Shown here in pieces: positions 32,626 through 44,046 of a stretch of 64,000 nucleotides of DNA (the stretch's first letter is position 1; the number at the start of each line of letters is the position of its first letter). The DNA is from Notospermus geniculatus. Taxonomy: Eukaryota > Nemertea > Pilidiophora > Heteronemertea > Lineidae. The notes below the pieces were generated by a model. The model was not told the origin of the DNA. It worked only from the letters and a program-made list of their open reading frames with translations, and made no database searches. Where the stretch lies: positions 143,247 through 207,246 of the forward strand of contig NMRB01000812.1 of the NCBI GenBank assembly GCA_002633025.1. Reading direction: 5' to 3'. A program made the translations under genes and the position numbers.

Positions 32626-33540
32626 GCCACCAGTTTTTATATCTTAGGACTCATTATTAGAAATTTTTCGTGCCTTATTACCGACAATAGGATCAGCAAG
32701 CTTAGAATAGATGCAAACAGTTTTTGGAGTACCACGTAATACGGACGTTATAGCTTTCATCATAAATATTCTAGTCTAACACCACCCCCCGCATGTTGCA
32801 TAAGATTAGTTCCAAACGAGAGTTTCCAAGCAATATCAGTCAACAGGATTCGAAAAATCCTCCGACGTCGTTTTGATGATGATGATGAAGAAAAATTTCT
32901 CACGTGCAACAATCCCCCATATTTAGGGGAGCAACTTATGACATGCGACCGTATGTGTCCGTCGGCATGGAGAAAACAATACCAACTCGATCGTGTCACT
33001 ATTCATTACACAATGCCTAATCCTAAAACTACCCCGGCGACGATTCTCCTGCCAGCGTTACCTAATCATTGCCATTACCCCTGCTGGAACAAAAGCCACA
33101 TAATGTGATCATCTATCGGCTTAATCCGAAAGCACTGCATACCTTTATGCTTTCTACGGCCCTTTCCTCAGTGTCTCATTCCGTCAAATCATTGAGGTAT
33201 TATGGTCAAATCTACATTTTGGCCTAAAGCCCTACTGAAAATGCTACATCGGCACCACCACTCAGACCGACCCCTCTCGCCGCTCTGAAAACGGATCGTC
33301 GGCACAGTCCCCTAAGGGACTACATCATACACTTCATTCAGCTCATTCCAGTTCAATTCCCTGCAGCTCATGCACTTCCTTCCAGTTCCATTTAACCTTA
33401 TCTCACCGCATATAATTCATCTCTCGTCTCCTTTCCTTCCACGAGATTCATCTGAGGCCTGGGCCAATCCTGAAACAGGATCGCCGTCCGGCCTACCAAC
33501 CATTCCGACCAACCTTCGTCTTGACAAGATTCTACATACA
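32626..33540. other. no gene seen
   Basis: Contains the presumed 3' tail of the CR1-like element and unique sequence. No further coding signal. Confidence 0.5.
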
Positions 33541-33895
33541 CGGCCATCTGAGAGAACCCAGCATGCCGAACACGCCTGGGCCTACCCTAACTGTCAGGGT
33601 TACCCTCCGGCACGGCCTATCCTGAGTCGGGATTACCGTCTCTTCATACTCAACCCGGCCATCTAGGCGAACCTTCCAAATAACATACGGCCATCTGGGC
33701 AAACCTCTGGGCAAACCCAGCCTGCCGTCCTAGCCTGGGCCTACCCTGACCATCAGGGTTACCGTCCGGCTCGGCCTATCCCAAGTCGGGATTACCGTCT
33801 CCTCCAAACAACATACGGCCATCTGGGCGAACCCAGCCTGCCGTCCTTGCCTGGGCCCATCCCGACCGACAGGATCCGGATTACCGTCCGGCATA
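33541..33895. repeat. 159-bp tandem repeat, CGGCCTATCC units
   Basis: CGGCCTATCCTGAGTCGGG at 33613 returns at 33772 with CGGGATTACCGTCTC after it. A third shortened copy ends near 33895. The CCATCTGGGC and CCTGGGCC words repeat in step. Confidence 0.82.
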
Positions 33896-34579
33896 AGGCT
33901 GTGTACATCTACAGCAGATGTACACAAACACATCTACAGAAAAAGCACACAAGCACATGAGCTGAGTAAGGAAAACACAACGAACGCAGTGAGCAAACAA
34001 TGCGACCGTCGCGCACGGATTCCAAAACCCAACTGAAGGTGTCTTCATGCTCACGTGCACATGACGTCACACCACTTCGGATATCCTCCAAATCCTGAAT
34101 TTGCCCCTGATATTCAAAGATTTTGGCGCTAAGACTTTTTCAACAAGAGCTACGCAGCAGCGCAGCATACGCTGATGACTGCCAGTTTATTGGTGGGTTG
34201 CCTTCAAGTGAAGGAATAAATGCTAACGCAGGAAGCTTGGGAAAATGACTTTTTATTAAAATAGAACAATACATGTACATGCATTTGGTGAACTTTGAAA
34301 CAAATTTACTGACTACAGTTACTTGTGAGAACGTCTGTGAACATGTGACTATCATATAATGAAAGCAGAAATTGTTCGCCGTTTTCCAAAATCATGCAGA
34401 TTATCGTTGTCAGCAGCTTCGTTGACAGCTTCGATCGTTTCGTCCAGACAATCGTGTGTGAGATTTCACTTTTTGCATCCAATTTGATGTCTTGTTCATC
34501 AGTGCCTTTTGATTTGACATAGCTGCATTTCTTGACGCAGACAAACTGTATGGGCGGTATTTTCCGACAAAAATGGATA

Positions 34580-34815
34580 ATCTCACAGAGGGAAGTTCAC
34601 GGGAAGTTCAAAGAGGGAATATTTCTACTTTGTTTCCATTAGACATCCACAGAGGGTAGTTCACTGAGGGTAGTTCACAGAGGGTAGTTCACAGAGGGAA
34701 GTTCACAGAGGGTATTTCACAGAGGGAATTTCACAGAGGGTATTTCACAGAAGGAAGTCCACAGAGGGTAATTCACAGAGGGAAGTTCACAGAGGGTAGT
34801 TCACAGAGGGAAGTA
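34580..34815 (+). repeat. CACAGAGGGAAGTT tandem array, left
   Basis: About 14 units of 14-16 bp, varying at TAGTT, AAGTT, TATTT and AATTT. Confidence 0.93.
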
Positions 34816-36339
34816 GTAGGAATAGTACCGTGTGAGACGGCCTTAAGTCATTCATCTGAGAATAAACACATCTCCCGCATGCCTACAAAATTTTGTCAAC
34901 AAAAAGCATAATTGGGCTGTTCCATTATGGTGTGGGGGTGAAGGCACATTGGCCTCGAAGCCCACTCAGGAAAGCAGCTGGTCTGCCGAATGCGAGTATT
35001 GTGCATAAAATACTTTAATACTTTATATAATACAGCTGTACGCTTGCGTATATTGCGCTAACAGAAATTTGGCGTGCAGTGATAGGGCTATCATCCTCCC
35101 ACAGTAGCGGTTTTTACCTCGCTCCTCTTCATCCACTCACACAAACCCCTGCCGACATTCGCCGGAATCGGTGGAGTATGAAAGCCGTTCCAGCAAATGT
35201 TCATCCCCACCATCTCATCCCAACTAGGCTGGTGATTGATACACATGAACTACGCAGGTTTGAACAGAGCTGACCCAGCAGGTCAACATGAAATAACTCA
35301 AGCTGCGTATCTGTATGGCGACGTGTGGCCCGAGAATGATATACATTCTGTGCGATGAATGTAGGATAGGTTGAACTCAACTTAAGTTGAATCGAGCGGT
35401 GTAAATAGGTTAATGGTCGGCATGGGTCAGCACAACCAATGTCAAGCTGCTTGGTTGTGAATAATACAAGGGCCGTTATACATGTATACGTGTAACCGAT
35501 ATCTAGTTAGGTTGAGGTGGGGAAGCTGAGGTACTTCAGCACTGTGTTGTGCGTGACACTACGATATAATCTACGTGTAATGCCTGCCATCTTAAGGTGA
35601 CTCAGAAATGGCGTTCGCTGATTGGGCGCATTTTCTTGTGCGCCAATACCCCAGCAAATCAGGCGTATGTCCTCAGGGGGTTGTCTGCGGTGACGAAGGG
35701 AGCGAGCAGTAAGAACGCCTGATATTCTCAGGACGTAGGCCTATCCTAGCATGGTTGTTTTATTTGTGTGAGAATTTTTGAACATAAACGGCACGTGAAT
35801 TTTTGTACAGATTATATGGGAGATTTTAGAGGAGGCCTTTCATGCCATACTATAGGCTCTCTCTTTTTGGCGCGTTGGGCTATTAATTACTTTATTCGCG
35901 GTGAGTGAAGAAGCGGTTTATACGGTTGTACGTAGTGCGCAGGTAGTTACATCTTTTCACGTGTAGGCTATATTGCGTTCTTATTGCGTAATGTTTATTG
36001 CGCTAATTACAAACCACCAGTCGGTTGTTGCCATACTGTTAGGGCTACGATATCTCAAAGCATGCAATCTGAGCAACAAGATCTGTCACTGTCACTCGGC
36101 AGACATGGCAGAGAAAGTGAGTGCGTGCCGATCCGTGTTGAACATGTACCGGTATACTGGTATGATCATGATGATGTAGGACTACTGGTACATTGTTAAC
36201 ACCTTCCCCCTCCCCCTTGACTCCATAATGGAGCAGCCCAGTTAGGCTACCGGTAATTAACGAGGCGGGACAATGCCTACGGTCAATTATTGTTCATGCA
36301 TGTCTGGGAAAAATGTTCCCTTTGCTGAATAGCCTACCC

Positions 36340-36665
36340 TCTGTGAACTTCCTTCTGTGAAATACCCTCTGTGAACTTCCCTCTGTGAACTTCGCTCTGT
36401 GAACTTCCCTCTGTGAACTTCCCTCTGTGAACTTCCCTCTGTGAACTTCCTTCTGTGAAATACCCTCTGTGAAATACCCTCTGTGAACTTCCCTCTGTGA
36501 ACTTCCCTCTGTGAACTTCCCTCTGTGGAATACCCTCTGTGAACTTCCCTCTGTGAACTACCCTCTGTGAAATACCCTCTGTGGATGTCTAATGGAAACA
36601 ACGTAGAAATATTCCCTCTATGAACTACCCTCTGTGAACTTCCCTCTATGAATGATCCCTCTGTG
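36340..36665 (-). repeat. CACAGAGGGAAGTT tandem array, right (inverted)
   Basis: About 19 units in inverse orientation. Long minus-strand open frames here are translations of the repeat. Confidence 0.93.
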
Positions 36666-36881
36666 AGATTTTGGCGGAAAATACCGCCCATAAAACTGCT
36701 CGTCATTCATGGCATTCAGCAAAATGTTGTGAAAGGTTTTTGGCATGAATGCGATGCCTCGCTGGTAAGGGGGGGGGGCACTACGTATGTATCCAGTGAA
36801 ATCATTGCATCCAAGTACGAATTGGGAAGGAATTGACAAAATTTCAGATATTTTATGAATTTGCCATTTAACTTGTGTGAA

Positions 36882-37999
36882 GTACACCCCTCCGCATTAA
36901 TTTGTCTACACCTTATTTTTTTGAATATCTTGTGAACAAATTGACCAAATTTGATCGGGTTTGTGGTCTATAAAATTTCCATGTCTTGGTCAAATAATTC
37001 CAGCGGTTTTGAGTGATTGCTTTTACGCCAACATTATGCCAAAAAAGGCTAGAAAATCAACATTTTTTATTTTGTGTGAAAATCTTCTGATTTCTGCAAT
37101 ACATTTTGAAAACACTCATAAGAAATAGTCCTGTTAAAGTTCCATTCGGGAAATCATAACAGTTTTTGAGAAAAAAGGTTTTTCCCCAGAAACTTTGCCG
37201 TGACCTGATTGCAATGGTTGACACAGCCCCTGTTCAGACTACCGCCACGTCATGAATAATAAATTTTTCGTCACGAAACCGTAACATGTGACCAGTGGAT
37301 CATGTTAATAATTGAGTTACGTGACCAAATTAAGCAGATGACGCGTAGGTTTATGAATGAAAACTGAATTCTTTATGTGGACAATGGTCAATTGAAATAC
37401 CCGAGTTCAAGTCAACAGCCCAATAATAGGCCTCAAGCCCAATAGGCCTCAGGTCAGTCATTCACATGTTACGCCTACGTCCAACCTCGCCAGAGCAACA
37501 ATGAAATAATGGACGAATCGGACAAGTTACTCGGGCGATCACAAAATTTTCTCGGACGAGGTATAAGCCAATTGACTATGAATAAGGACTTTAAAAAACA
37601 AGCCTTGCGATTGGGTGCTTACTGACCAGGGGACCATGGCAGAAGTCAAACTTAGTGTCATGAATTTGGCCTTTGGAAGGCATTGAAAAACGTCCATATC
37701 ATCAAAAGTGCTGAATAAATTTACCAAAAACTTCCACAATAGTGTTTAGCAAATGGCTGTCTTTATCTCCCCGATGTTTTTAAACAATTCCAGTTGAGAA
37801 TAAAAACGTTGACTTTTACAGACATTTTTTGACAGCTGATTACATAATGTTGTCGTGAAAGCAATCACTCAAAACCGCTGGAATTATTTGACCAAGGCAT
37901 GGAAATTTCATATAACACAAACCCGATCAAATTTGGTCAATTTGTTCACAAGATATTCAAAAAAATGAGGTGTAGATAAATTAATGCGGAGGGGTGTAC
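36882..37999. mobile_element. TIR element with GTACACCCCTCCGCATTAA ends
   Basis: Arms of about 145 bp at 36882-37025 and 37857-37999 with few mismatches, including GACCAAATTTGATCGGGTTT and CCAGCGGTTTTGAGTGATTG. The interior of about 830 bp is non-coding as far as I can see. Confidence 0.88.
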
Positions 38000-38122
38000 A
38001 TGAAGTCGCAGATAAGGGCGCGGACAGCGATAGTCTAAAGGCCTTTCTGTAGAACTGACCTACTATTGAGGTAGTTACTGATTTTGGTTTCTTGGGAGCA
38101 AAATTTTTGGGAGTGGTAGATG

Positions 38123-38354
38123 TAAAGTCCGACACAACCTTCGCGCGACCCAAAGGAATGCGGAAATACGAAATCTGACAACAGCTTGCGGCTACCTAAT
38201 TGTACGTGTGAAAGTAGAGGAGAGTATAATTTGGTCACGCTGTCCAATCGGTTATTCAGGAGTCATTTATTGAATAAGGTTTGTGGTCAGCCTGTGGTTT
38301 GTGGTAAGCCTACTTCCGCATTCCAATGGGTCGCGCGAAGGTTGTGTCGGACTA
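38123..38354. mobile_element. MITE with TAAAGTCCGACACAACC ends
   Basis: TIR of about 40 bp, TAAAGTCCGACACAACC to GGAATGCGGAA, mirrored at the right. Same layout and the same inner GGAATGCGGAA as 10706-10939. Confidence 0.88.
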
Positions 38355-38853
38355 TAGCTGCTTGCGATTCTTCGAATCTTTACATTACAAGAAGTTTCAC
38401 GCGGAGCTGATCTATTCTTAGATCACTAAGGTCATTCTATTCTAAAATTAGAACACAGTGGACTCGATGGACTCGCCTATTACAATAGCTATGGCGCGGT
38501 GTCTGCGGCTTTCGCAGTCGAGGTCACGATAAGAATGCCACAGCCAAAACAAATATGGGCCAAATGGGTAATATCAGGGGTCCCGGACGAGGCCGAATGC
38601 TGTTTTCGGGTTTTTGAGGCGGGGAGTCCTTAAATTCAAGCTAGTGGATAGCCTGGTGGATAGTGGATAGCCTGGATTTTTAGACGAACAACCATCACCT
38701 CTGTGAATAATGGCCTAGTCCATGTCAGCACTGCAGGTTGAGATTTTCAAGACAAAAACGAAGGGAAAAAAGCACAACCGATCACTGATGTCTGAAGAAA
38801 TATCAAAGGCTTTGATGTACGGTCGAACCAGATTAATTCCACCCCTCGTAAAT

Positions 38854-39485
38854 AGTCTCGCGTCACCAGCCTCTTTCTCTTACAGGAGAGAGTCTGGTAG
38901 CAAAGACTACAACTTTCGTTACCGCCAGGTGGCGAGTGTCCAGCTCAGAGCATCCGAATCTGATTGGCCAACGGCTGATTAAACATGGCTGCGCCCATGA
39001 AACGCATGATGAACGAATGAGTCTGAGAGAAAATTTACCTTTTTAGCACGGTAGGAACGACTATCCATGGTCATCGATTGCCGGAATAAGCCGATTGTAG
39101 AATAGGACTTACATTTTGTGCCATGGATTAGGTCACTTCCGACCAGGGAGTCTAAGTTCAGCCAGACGGTAAATCGATCCTTTTACAATACAATTCCACT
39201 TTATTTCATCAGCGATCCACCTCAAACGGCCAGGCTCGATCGCTTCTACATATCACTCGGTGAAAACCACGATAAAACGTGTTAAAAAGGTAACATTTCC
39301 CGCGGACTATTTCGTTCCTTGTTCGTTCATCATGTGTTTCATGGGCGCAGCCATGTTTAATCAGCCGTTGGCCAATCAGATTCGGATGCTCTGGGCTGGA
39401 CACTCGCCACCTGGCGGTAACGAAAGTTGTGGGCTTTGCTACCAGACTCTCTCCTGTAAGAGAGAGAGGCTGGTGACGCGAGACT
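38854..39485. mobile_element. palindromic element flanked by 13-bp direct repeats
   Basis: Arms of about 160-170 bp starting AGTCTCGCGTCACCAGCCTC. ACCCCTCGTAAAT stands directly outside on both sides (38841-38853, 39486-39498). The interior has no open frame of note. Confidence 0.9.
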
Positions 39486-39498
39486 ACCCCTCGTAAAT

Positions 39499-40276
39499 TG
39501 TTTATCACTGGGGATTCCCCAGACAGTCTGCTATTTTCGAGGGAATCCCCGATTTTTACCATTAAAATGGCATTCAACAGGGTTTCAAAACAAGGATAAT
39601 GACGGCGGAGGATAAAATCAGAAAAATCCCAGAAGCAGTATGGACGAAAAGAACATCCAAAACTTTCATTTCCCGAGCGAACTGGTGTACGATCGCCACT
39701 CTGTTTGGAATAAAATAACTTTGATCGGTAAAAATATCCGGAAAATGCACTGCTTAACCATTAGGCTGATGACGTCATCACTCGTGGAAGAAAACTTCTT
39801 GTAATGGCATGCCTGCTGGGGAGGATTACTTGAAGCTGAAGTAAATGTATCTGTCATATCGTGATATCTGCAACTGCAAATGAAGAAAAAGGCAGAATAT
39901 GGATTTATGCGGATATCAGGCCACACTGCAATGTCTGCGCTACGACGGAACAGTCGGCATCAGGCGTCGCAATCATGGTCAGGTCACAAAAACCAAAATG
40001 TGTACGATCATCGTGGAACAAGCAGCATCGGCGCGTAGGGAATCGTAACTTGAGTCAGGTCGACTGCCAATGGATTACGCCCGTCGGGATGACACCTGGT
40101 CTTTTTGATCGACGACTGATCCCGATCGTCGCAAGTGAGACGCAACTGCAGTCATGTCACACCAGATCGGCGACTGATTTGTTCCACGCTGTCGTGCCTC
40201 AGACGCAAAGTGATCTAGAAAAGTCAGCCTGCGCCTGTTCTGTGCCATCGCAACGTCGACCTGACATCCGCATTAA
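39499..40276. other. no gene seen
   Basis: One 167-codon open frame at 39861-40364 lacks any recognised motif and runs into a MITE. Judged spurious. Confidence 0.5.
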
Positions 40277-40446
40277 GGCCCGTTTCCACTATAGCGGATT
40301 CTGCCGTGTCTCGCGGCGAGCGGAGCGGTTTTCACAGGTAATCAATAGGCTATTGTATTGTTAAACCATCGAAGGATTATCCAAAGCCCTGGGAAAACCG
40401 CACCGCTCGCCGGAAACCACCGCGGAATCCGCTATAGTGGAAACGG
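40277..40446. mobile_element. MITE with GGCCCGTTTCCACTATAGCG ends
   Basis: CGTTTCCACTATAGCGGATTC at the left is mirrored by GAATCCGCTATAGTGGAAACG at the right. GGCGAGCGG.GCGGTTTTC pairs inside. About 170 bp. Confidence 0.88.
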
Positions 40447-40730
40447 TTTACAGGACTTTGATGATTTGGGGGTTATGCCATCTGGCGGCGATATTGGCAG
40501 TCCAATCGGGCCAAAACTTCACACGCACACATAAGTCATCTAGAGTGAGCCGCACAGCACATTTCGCTTGTTTCACATTGTCCTATTCAATATCGTATCC
40601 ACGATGTAACATCGTTCTGGGTTGCGCGTTCTGACGTCAGAGTGCAGCCCCCCGCCTTTGACGACGTCAGCAACGGCGGTCGTTGTCGAAGTTATGTCCT
40701 GAAAACCATGAAAAGCATGTGAAATATAGG

Positions 40731-41185
40731 CGTAATGCGGTTGATACGACGAGTTTACGATTAGTTTGCGATTAGTTTACGACTACTAGTTAACGACGGG
40801 TTTACAACGAGTTTACCACGAAGAAAAAGCGGTGAATCAGCGACAATTTGCGTTCACGATTCGTTTGCGACTGATTTTTGTTTACGACGAGTTTGCGACG
40901 ACTTTACGACTTGAACAAACATGTTTGATTTGGTCGTCAACTGGCCGTCTACTCGTCGTAAATTAGGCTCTCTTGCAGACGATTTGGCCAATCCAGAATC
41001 ACGTCACCTGTACACTACCCCGTCTGGCGTCATCACTTTCCAGCGACGTCGGGGACGAATTTTTCGGTGGATCATCTCCAACATCACGTCGTTTCTTTTC
41101 CGCTAGTTGACGACGAGTTTGCGATTCGTTCGCGACTGCAGTCGTCAACTAATCACCAACTGATCGTAAACTCGCCGCATTATGC
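40731..41185. mobile_element. TIR element with CGAGTTTACGA motif clusters
   Basis: Short ends (GTAATGCGG / CCGCATTATG) with about ten copies of a GTTTRCGA motif, often CGACGAGTTTGCGAC. They cluster in the left 190 bp and, partly inverted, in the right 80 bp. Same architecture as the AGACGT and CAGAGGG elements but different words. Confidence 0.65.
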
Positions 41186-42005
41186 TACGGTCACTTTTCC
41201 ACCAAGGATGTGTTTCCGACGCCCGAACGGGCTAAAAAATGAAAATGACGGGTTGACGGCCTATGGCCCAAGGACATATATACGGGTGTCCTGTGCTTGG
41301 TAGCGCGCCGCTTAGGTGATCAGAAGAAAAAGACATTGTAACTCAGAATTATTTTCTTGTGGGTGAGTAGCGGCTGCAACCCAGTTCGCTAGGAGATCCT
41401 TCATAACCCTTGACACGTCCGTCGGGCTCCCGCCAGCCACNCCCCCCCCCACCACCACCACCACCACCACCCAGTAGATCCCCAGTAGATCGGACGATTT
41501 TTGGTCGTCACCCGGTGGCCCAGATATCCTCCGGACACTGGTCGAAGTCCGACAGGTATCCTGCCAGCCACCCACGGGTGTGCGACTGTGACTGTGACCA
41601 GTCAAGTTTAGTATCGCGGATTCATTGAGGGTGATTCCCTTTAAGTTTCCAGTGTCGCCACCTTGTGGACCATGTGCTTTGCTTTCGCCGCTATCGTTTT
41701 ACAATCAATTGACCGAATTTTTATGGCTCGATCAAATTACGTAAAGTTACTCAATAGAGGAAGCTTGACGGGCCGAACAAAGGTAAAGAGAAAGAATGAT
41801 GTGTAGAGAAGTAGTAGAATCTTGTAAAACCCCAGTATAATGTCGATTGGGCACTTTTAAATGACGTTAAAGTGCGGATGTCTTGTATTTGAGTTTCGCT
41901 GCATCGTTTTTCATTGGCCGATGAGCTGCCCGCCCAGACTTGGTTCATCTACATAGTTTAGTGCGATTAGTATGGTTAGTTACGCACGTGATCTTTGTTT
42001 AGTAG
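41186..42005. other. no gene seen
   Basis: Includes a C-run with one N and an ACC triplet run (41441-41471). No coding signal. Confidence 0.5.
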
Positions 42006-42518
42006 TGTTGATCTACAATTTATAGCATTGAGCAGTCTGTAGACCTTTACAATCTGAAACTCTAGAAAAGTCCTTTCTAGAGTTTCAGATTGTGAAGTTC
42101 CACTTGAAAAAGACCCCGGTTGGGGTCGAAAATTCGTGAATTCTGGAGATTGACTTCTTGCTTATCATCATTTTGTGTGTCTATTTTGTGCTATTCTGTA
42201 TCTTGGAGCAGTCTGTAGAGTTGGTTTTAGGTGGATTTCTTCAGTAAAAGTCCTGCCAGTGTTAGTTCTGTTGCTTGCCGATAGGTGTCGCCTTGATACG
42301 GGCCACATGGATGGTGTGGTAGGAGAAGTTGTTGTCACTGGTTAAAGTTGAATTGTACTTCGAGTTACTTAGGAAGACATGTTTCTTGTATCTTTCAGTT
42401 GTTACGTGGAATAGATGATGTCCAACGACACGAATATAATAGAAATAAAAGATTTGGTGAAACATCCACGGCTTTGATTTATTGGAAAAAAAGAAAAATT
42501 GAGGCCGCTACAGTAACA
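42006..42518 (+). repeat. possible 5' LTR of the BEL/Pao element
   Basis: Begins TGTTG and ends AACA. It carries AATAAA at about 42445 and is followed within a few bases by the gag region. GAGCAGTCTGTAGA appears twice (42029, 42204). No 3' LTR exists to confirm the limits because the element is truncated at about 49.2 kb. Confidence 0.4.
42049..42093. repeat. perfect 20-bp hairpin
   Basis: ACAATCTGAAACTCTAGAAA and its exact inverse surround the 5-nt loop AGTCC. It lies in the putative LTR and would form a very stable RNA stem. Confidence 0.93.
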
Positions 42519-42573
42519 ACTTTGGACCATCTTGCTTCAAGAAAAGGACACAGAGGTAAACGTTTGTATCATC

Positions 42574-42907
42574 ATGGATGAACTGGATAACGTCGACGCC
42601 ATTATGAATGATATTGCTTCCAAGCTTATACAGGCAGACATTCAAAGATTAGAGACTGAAATTAAAGAACTGAGTACTCGTATAGTGGAGGAACACCTCT
42701 CTTCCACTCCGTATCCCAGTGCCAACGCCGTCATCCATCTGCTGCCAGTCGTTGTGATGTGCCCGAGCCAAGTGGACGCCGTCTGTCTGTCGACACCTGG
42801 GAAAGGCCGGTCCCGACACCACGCAGGCATCAGCTGTCTACCAGTTCCTGCCATCCGGATGTGCCTGAGTCAAATGAGCTCCAGCTTTCTGCCTTTGCCA
42901 GTGAAAG
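42574..42907 (+). pseudogene. BEL/Pao gag, N-terminal fragment
   Basis: Starts MDELDNVDAIMNDIASKL, followed by a short coiled-coil-like segment (IQRLETEIKELSTRIVEE). A frame change then occurs near 42715, and the frame is cut at 42908 by a TIR element. The proline- and arginine-rich continuation resumes at 44047. Confidence 0.65.
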
Positions 42908-44046
42908 CCCTTATAAAAATTTCTGAATGGTTTTGACCGGTATACCAGTTAATACCAGTCAAAACCATTCAAAACCAATCAAGGGGGTCAATATACCAGT
43001 CAGGCTGTAATATACCAATCATCAATATGGTGACCAGTAAAAATACCATTCACGTACCATTCAAAACCAATCAAGTGGTAAATGTACCAGTCAGGTGGTA
43101 ATATACCAATCATTGGTAATAGTGTCCGGTAAAATACCATTCAAGTACCTTTCAAAACCAAACAAGTGGTAAATATACCAGCCAGGTGGAAATATACCAA
43201 TCATTGGTATACGGTAAAAATACCATTCACTTACCAGTGAATATGGTTAAATACTAGTTGAGTGGTAAATTTACCAGGCTGGTTTGGTGACCGGTGAAAA
43301 CACCATTCAAGTACCAGTCAATATTGACCGGTAACCTACATTTGATTGGTAAATGACCGGTAAGTTGAATGGTAAATGACGGCGCCGGCAAAAGTGTGAA
43401 ATCCACTATAAAAATGAAATCGACAAAGGAAATAAATACATGTACTGATTTCTATTTGAATGTTGCTCATTTATGCAACACACGTATCCAAACACAGTTA
43501 TCTGGTTTCGAATAATTATTTTCTTGATAAAGTGAATGTGGCATGCTGATTCTACACCAAAAAGCTCACTACATAGAAGAAGTACAAAATCATTCCAATT
43601 CATCATTTAGTTATCTCAACTGACGTGATCGCGTAATAGACGAACGTCACTATTATATAATCATTGGTCCTTGGCCCAATATCTAAAATTGGTCAGGGAT
43701 GACGTGGGACTCTTTTAAACATGGATTAAATAATGCTTATCAATCTTAATGAATGGTATTTAGTGAATAAATTTTACCGGTCACTGGTAATGACTGGTAT
43801 ATTTACCAGGGACTGGTAATGACTGGTATATTTACCAGTGCCTGGTAATACTGGTATATTTACCAGTCACTGGTATATTTTCCAGTCACTGGTAAATTTA
43901 CCTGACTGGTATATTTACCAGAGACTGGTAAATTTACCTGTCTCATAATACACCCCAAATACCAGTCGGTATAGTACCAGTCGAATACCACTCAAATTAC
44001 CAGCTGGTTTACCAGTCATTTACCTGTGAAGATTTTTTTCTAAGGG
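42908..44046. mobile_element. TIR element built of ACCAGTCA/ACCATTCA arrays
   Basis: Ends CCCTTATAAAAATTTC and (inverted) CCCTTAGAAAAAAATC. Two dense blocks, 42930-43380 and 43770-44030, consist of TACCAGTCA, TACCATTCA and TACTGGTA words at 8-20 bp spacing, in both orientations. The AT-rich centre (43390-43765) is non-coding. It sits inside the gag frame of the BEL element. I could not define a target duplication. Confidence 0.78.

Larger units (their letters stand above)
34549..36692. mobile_element. 2.1-kb TIR element with TATGGGCGGT ends and CAGAGGG arrays
   Basis: Ends TATGGGCGGTATTTTCCG and its inverse. AAACTG is duplicated outside (34543-34548, 36693-36698), a 6-bp target duplication. 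Subterminal arrays of a roughly 15-bp unit (CACAGAGGGAAGTT) fill 34580-34815 and, inverted, 36340-36665. The 1.5-kb interior has short open frames only; no transposase recognised. Confidence 0.92.

Noticed and set aside
36287-36706. 139-residue minus-strand frame with repeated TEGSSQREVHRG
   Set aside because: Direct translation of the CAGAGGGAAGTT tandem array.
39861-40364. 167-residue plus-strand frame
   Set aside because: No motif and its end runs into a MITE; open by chance.
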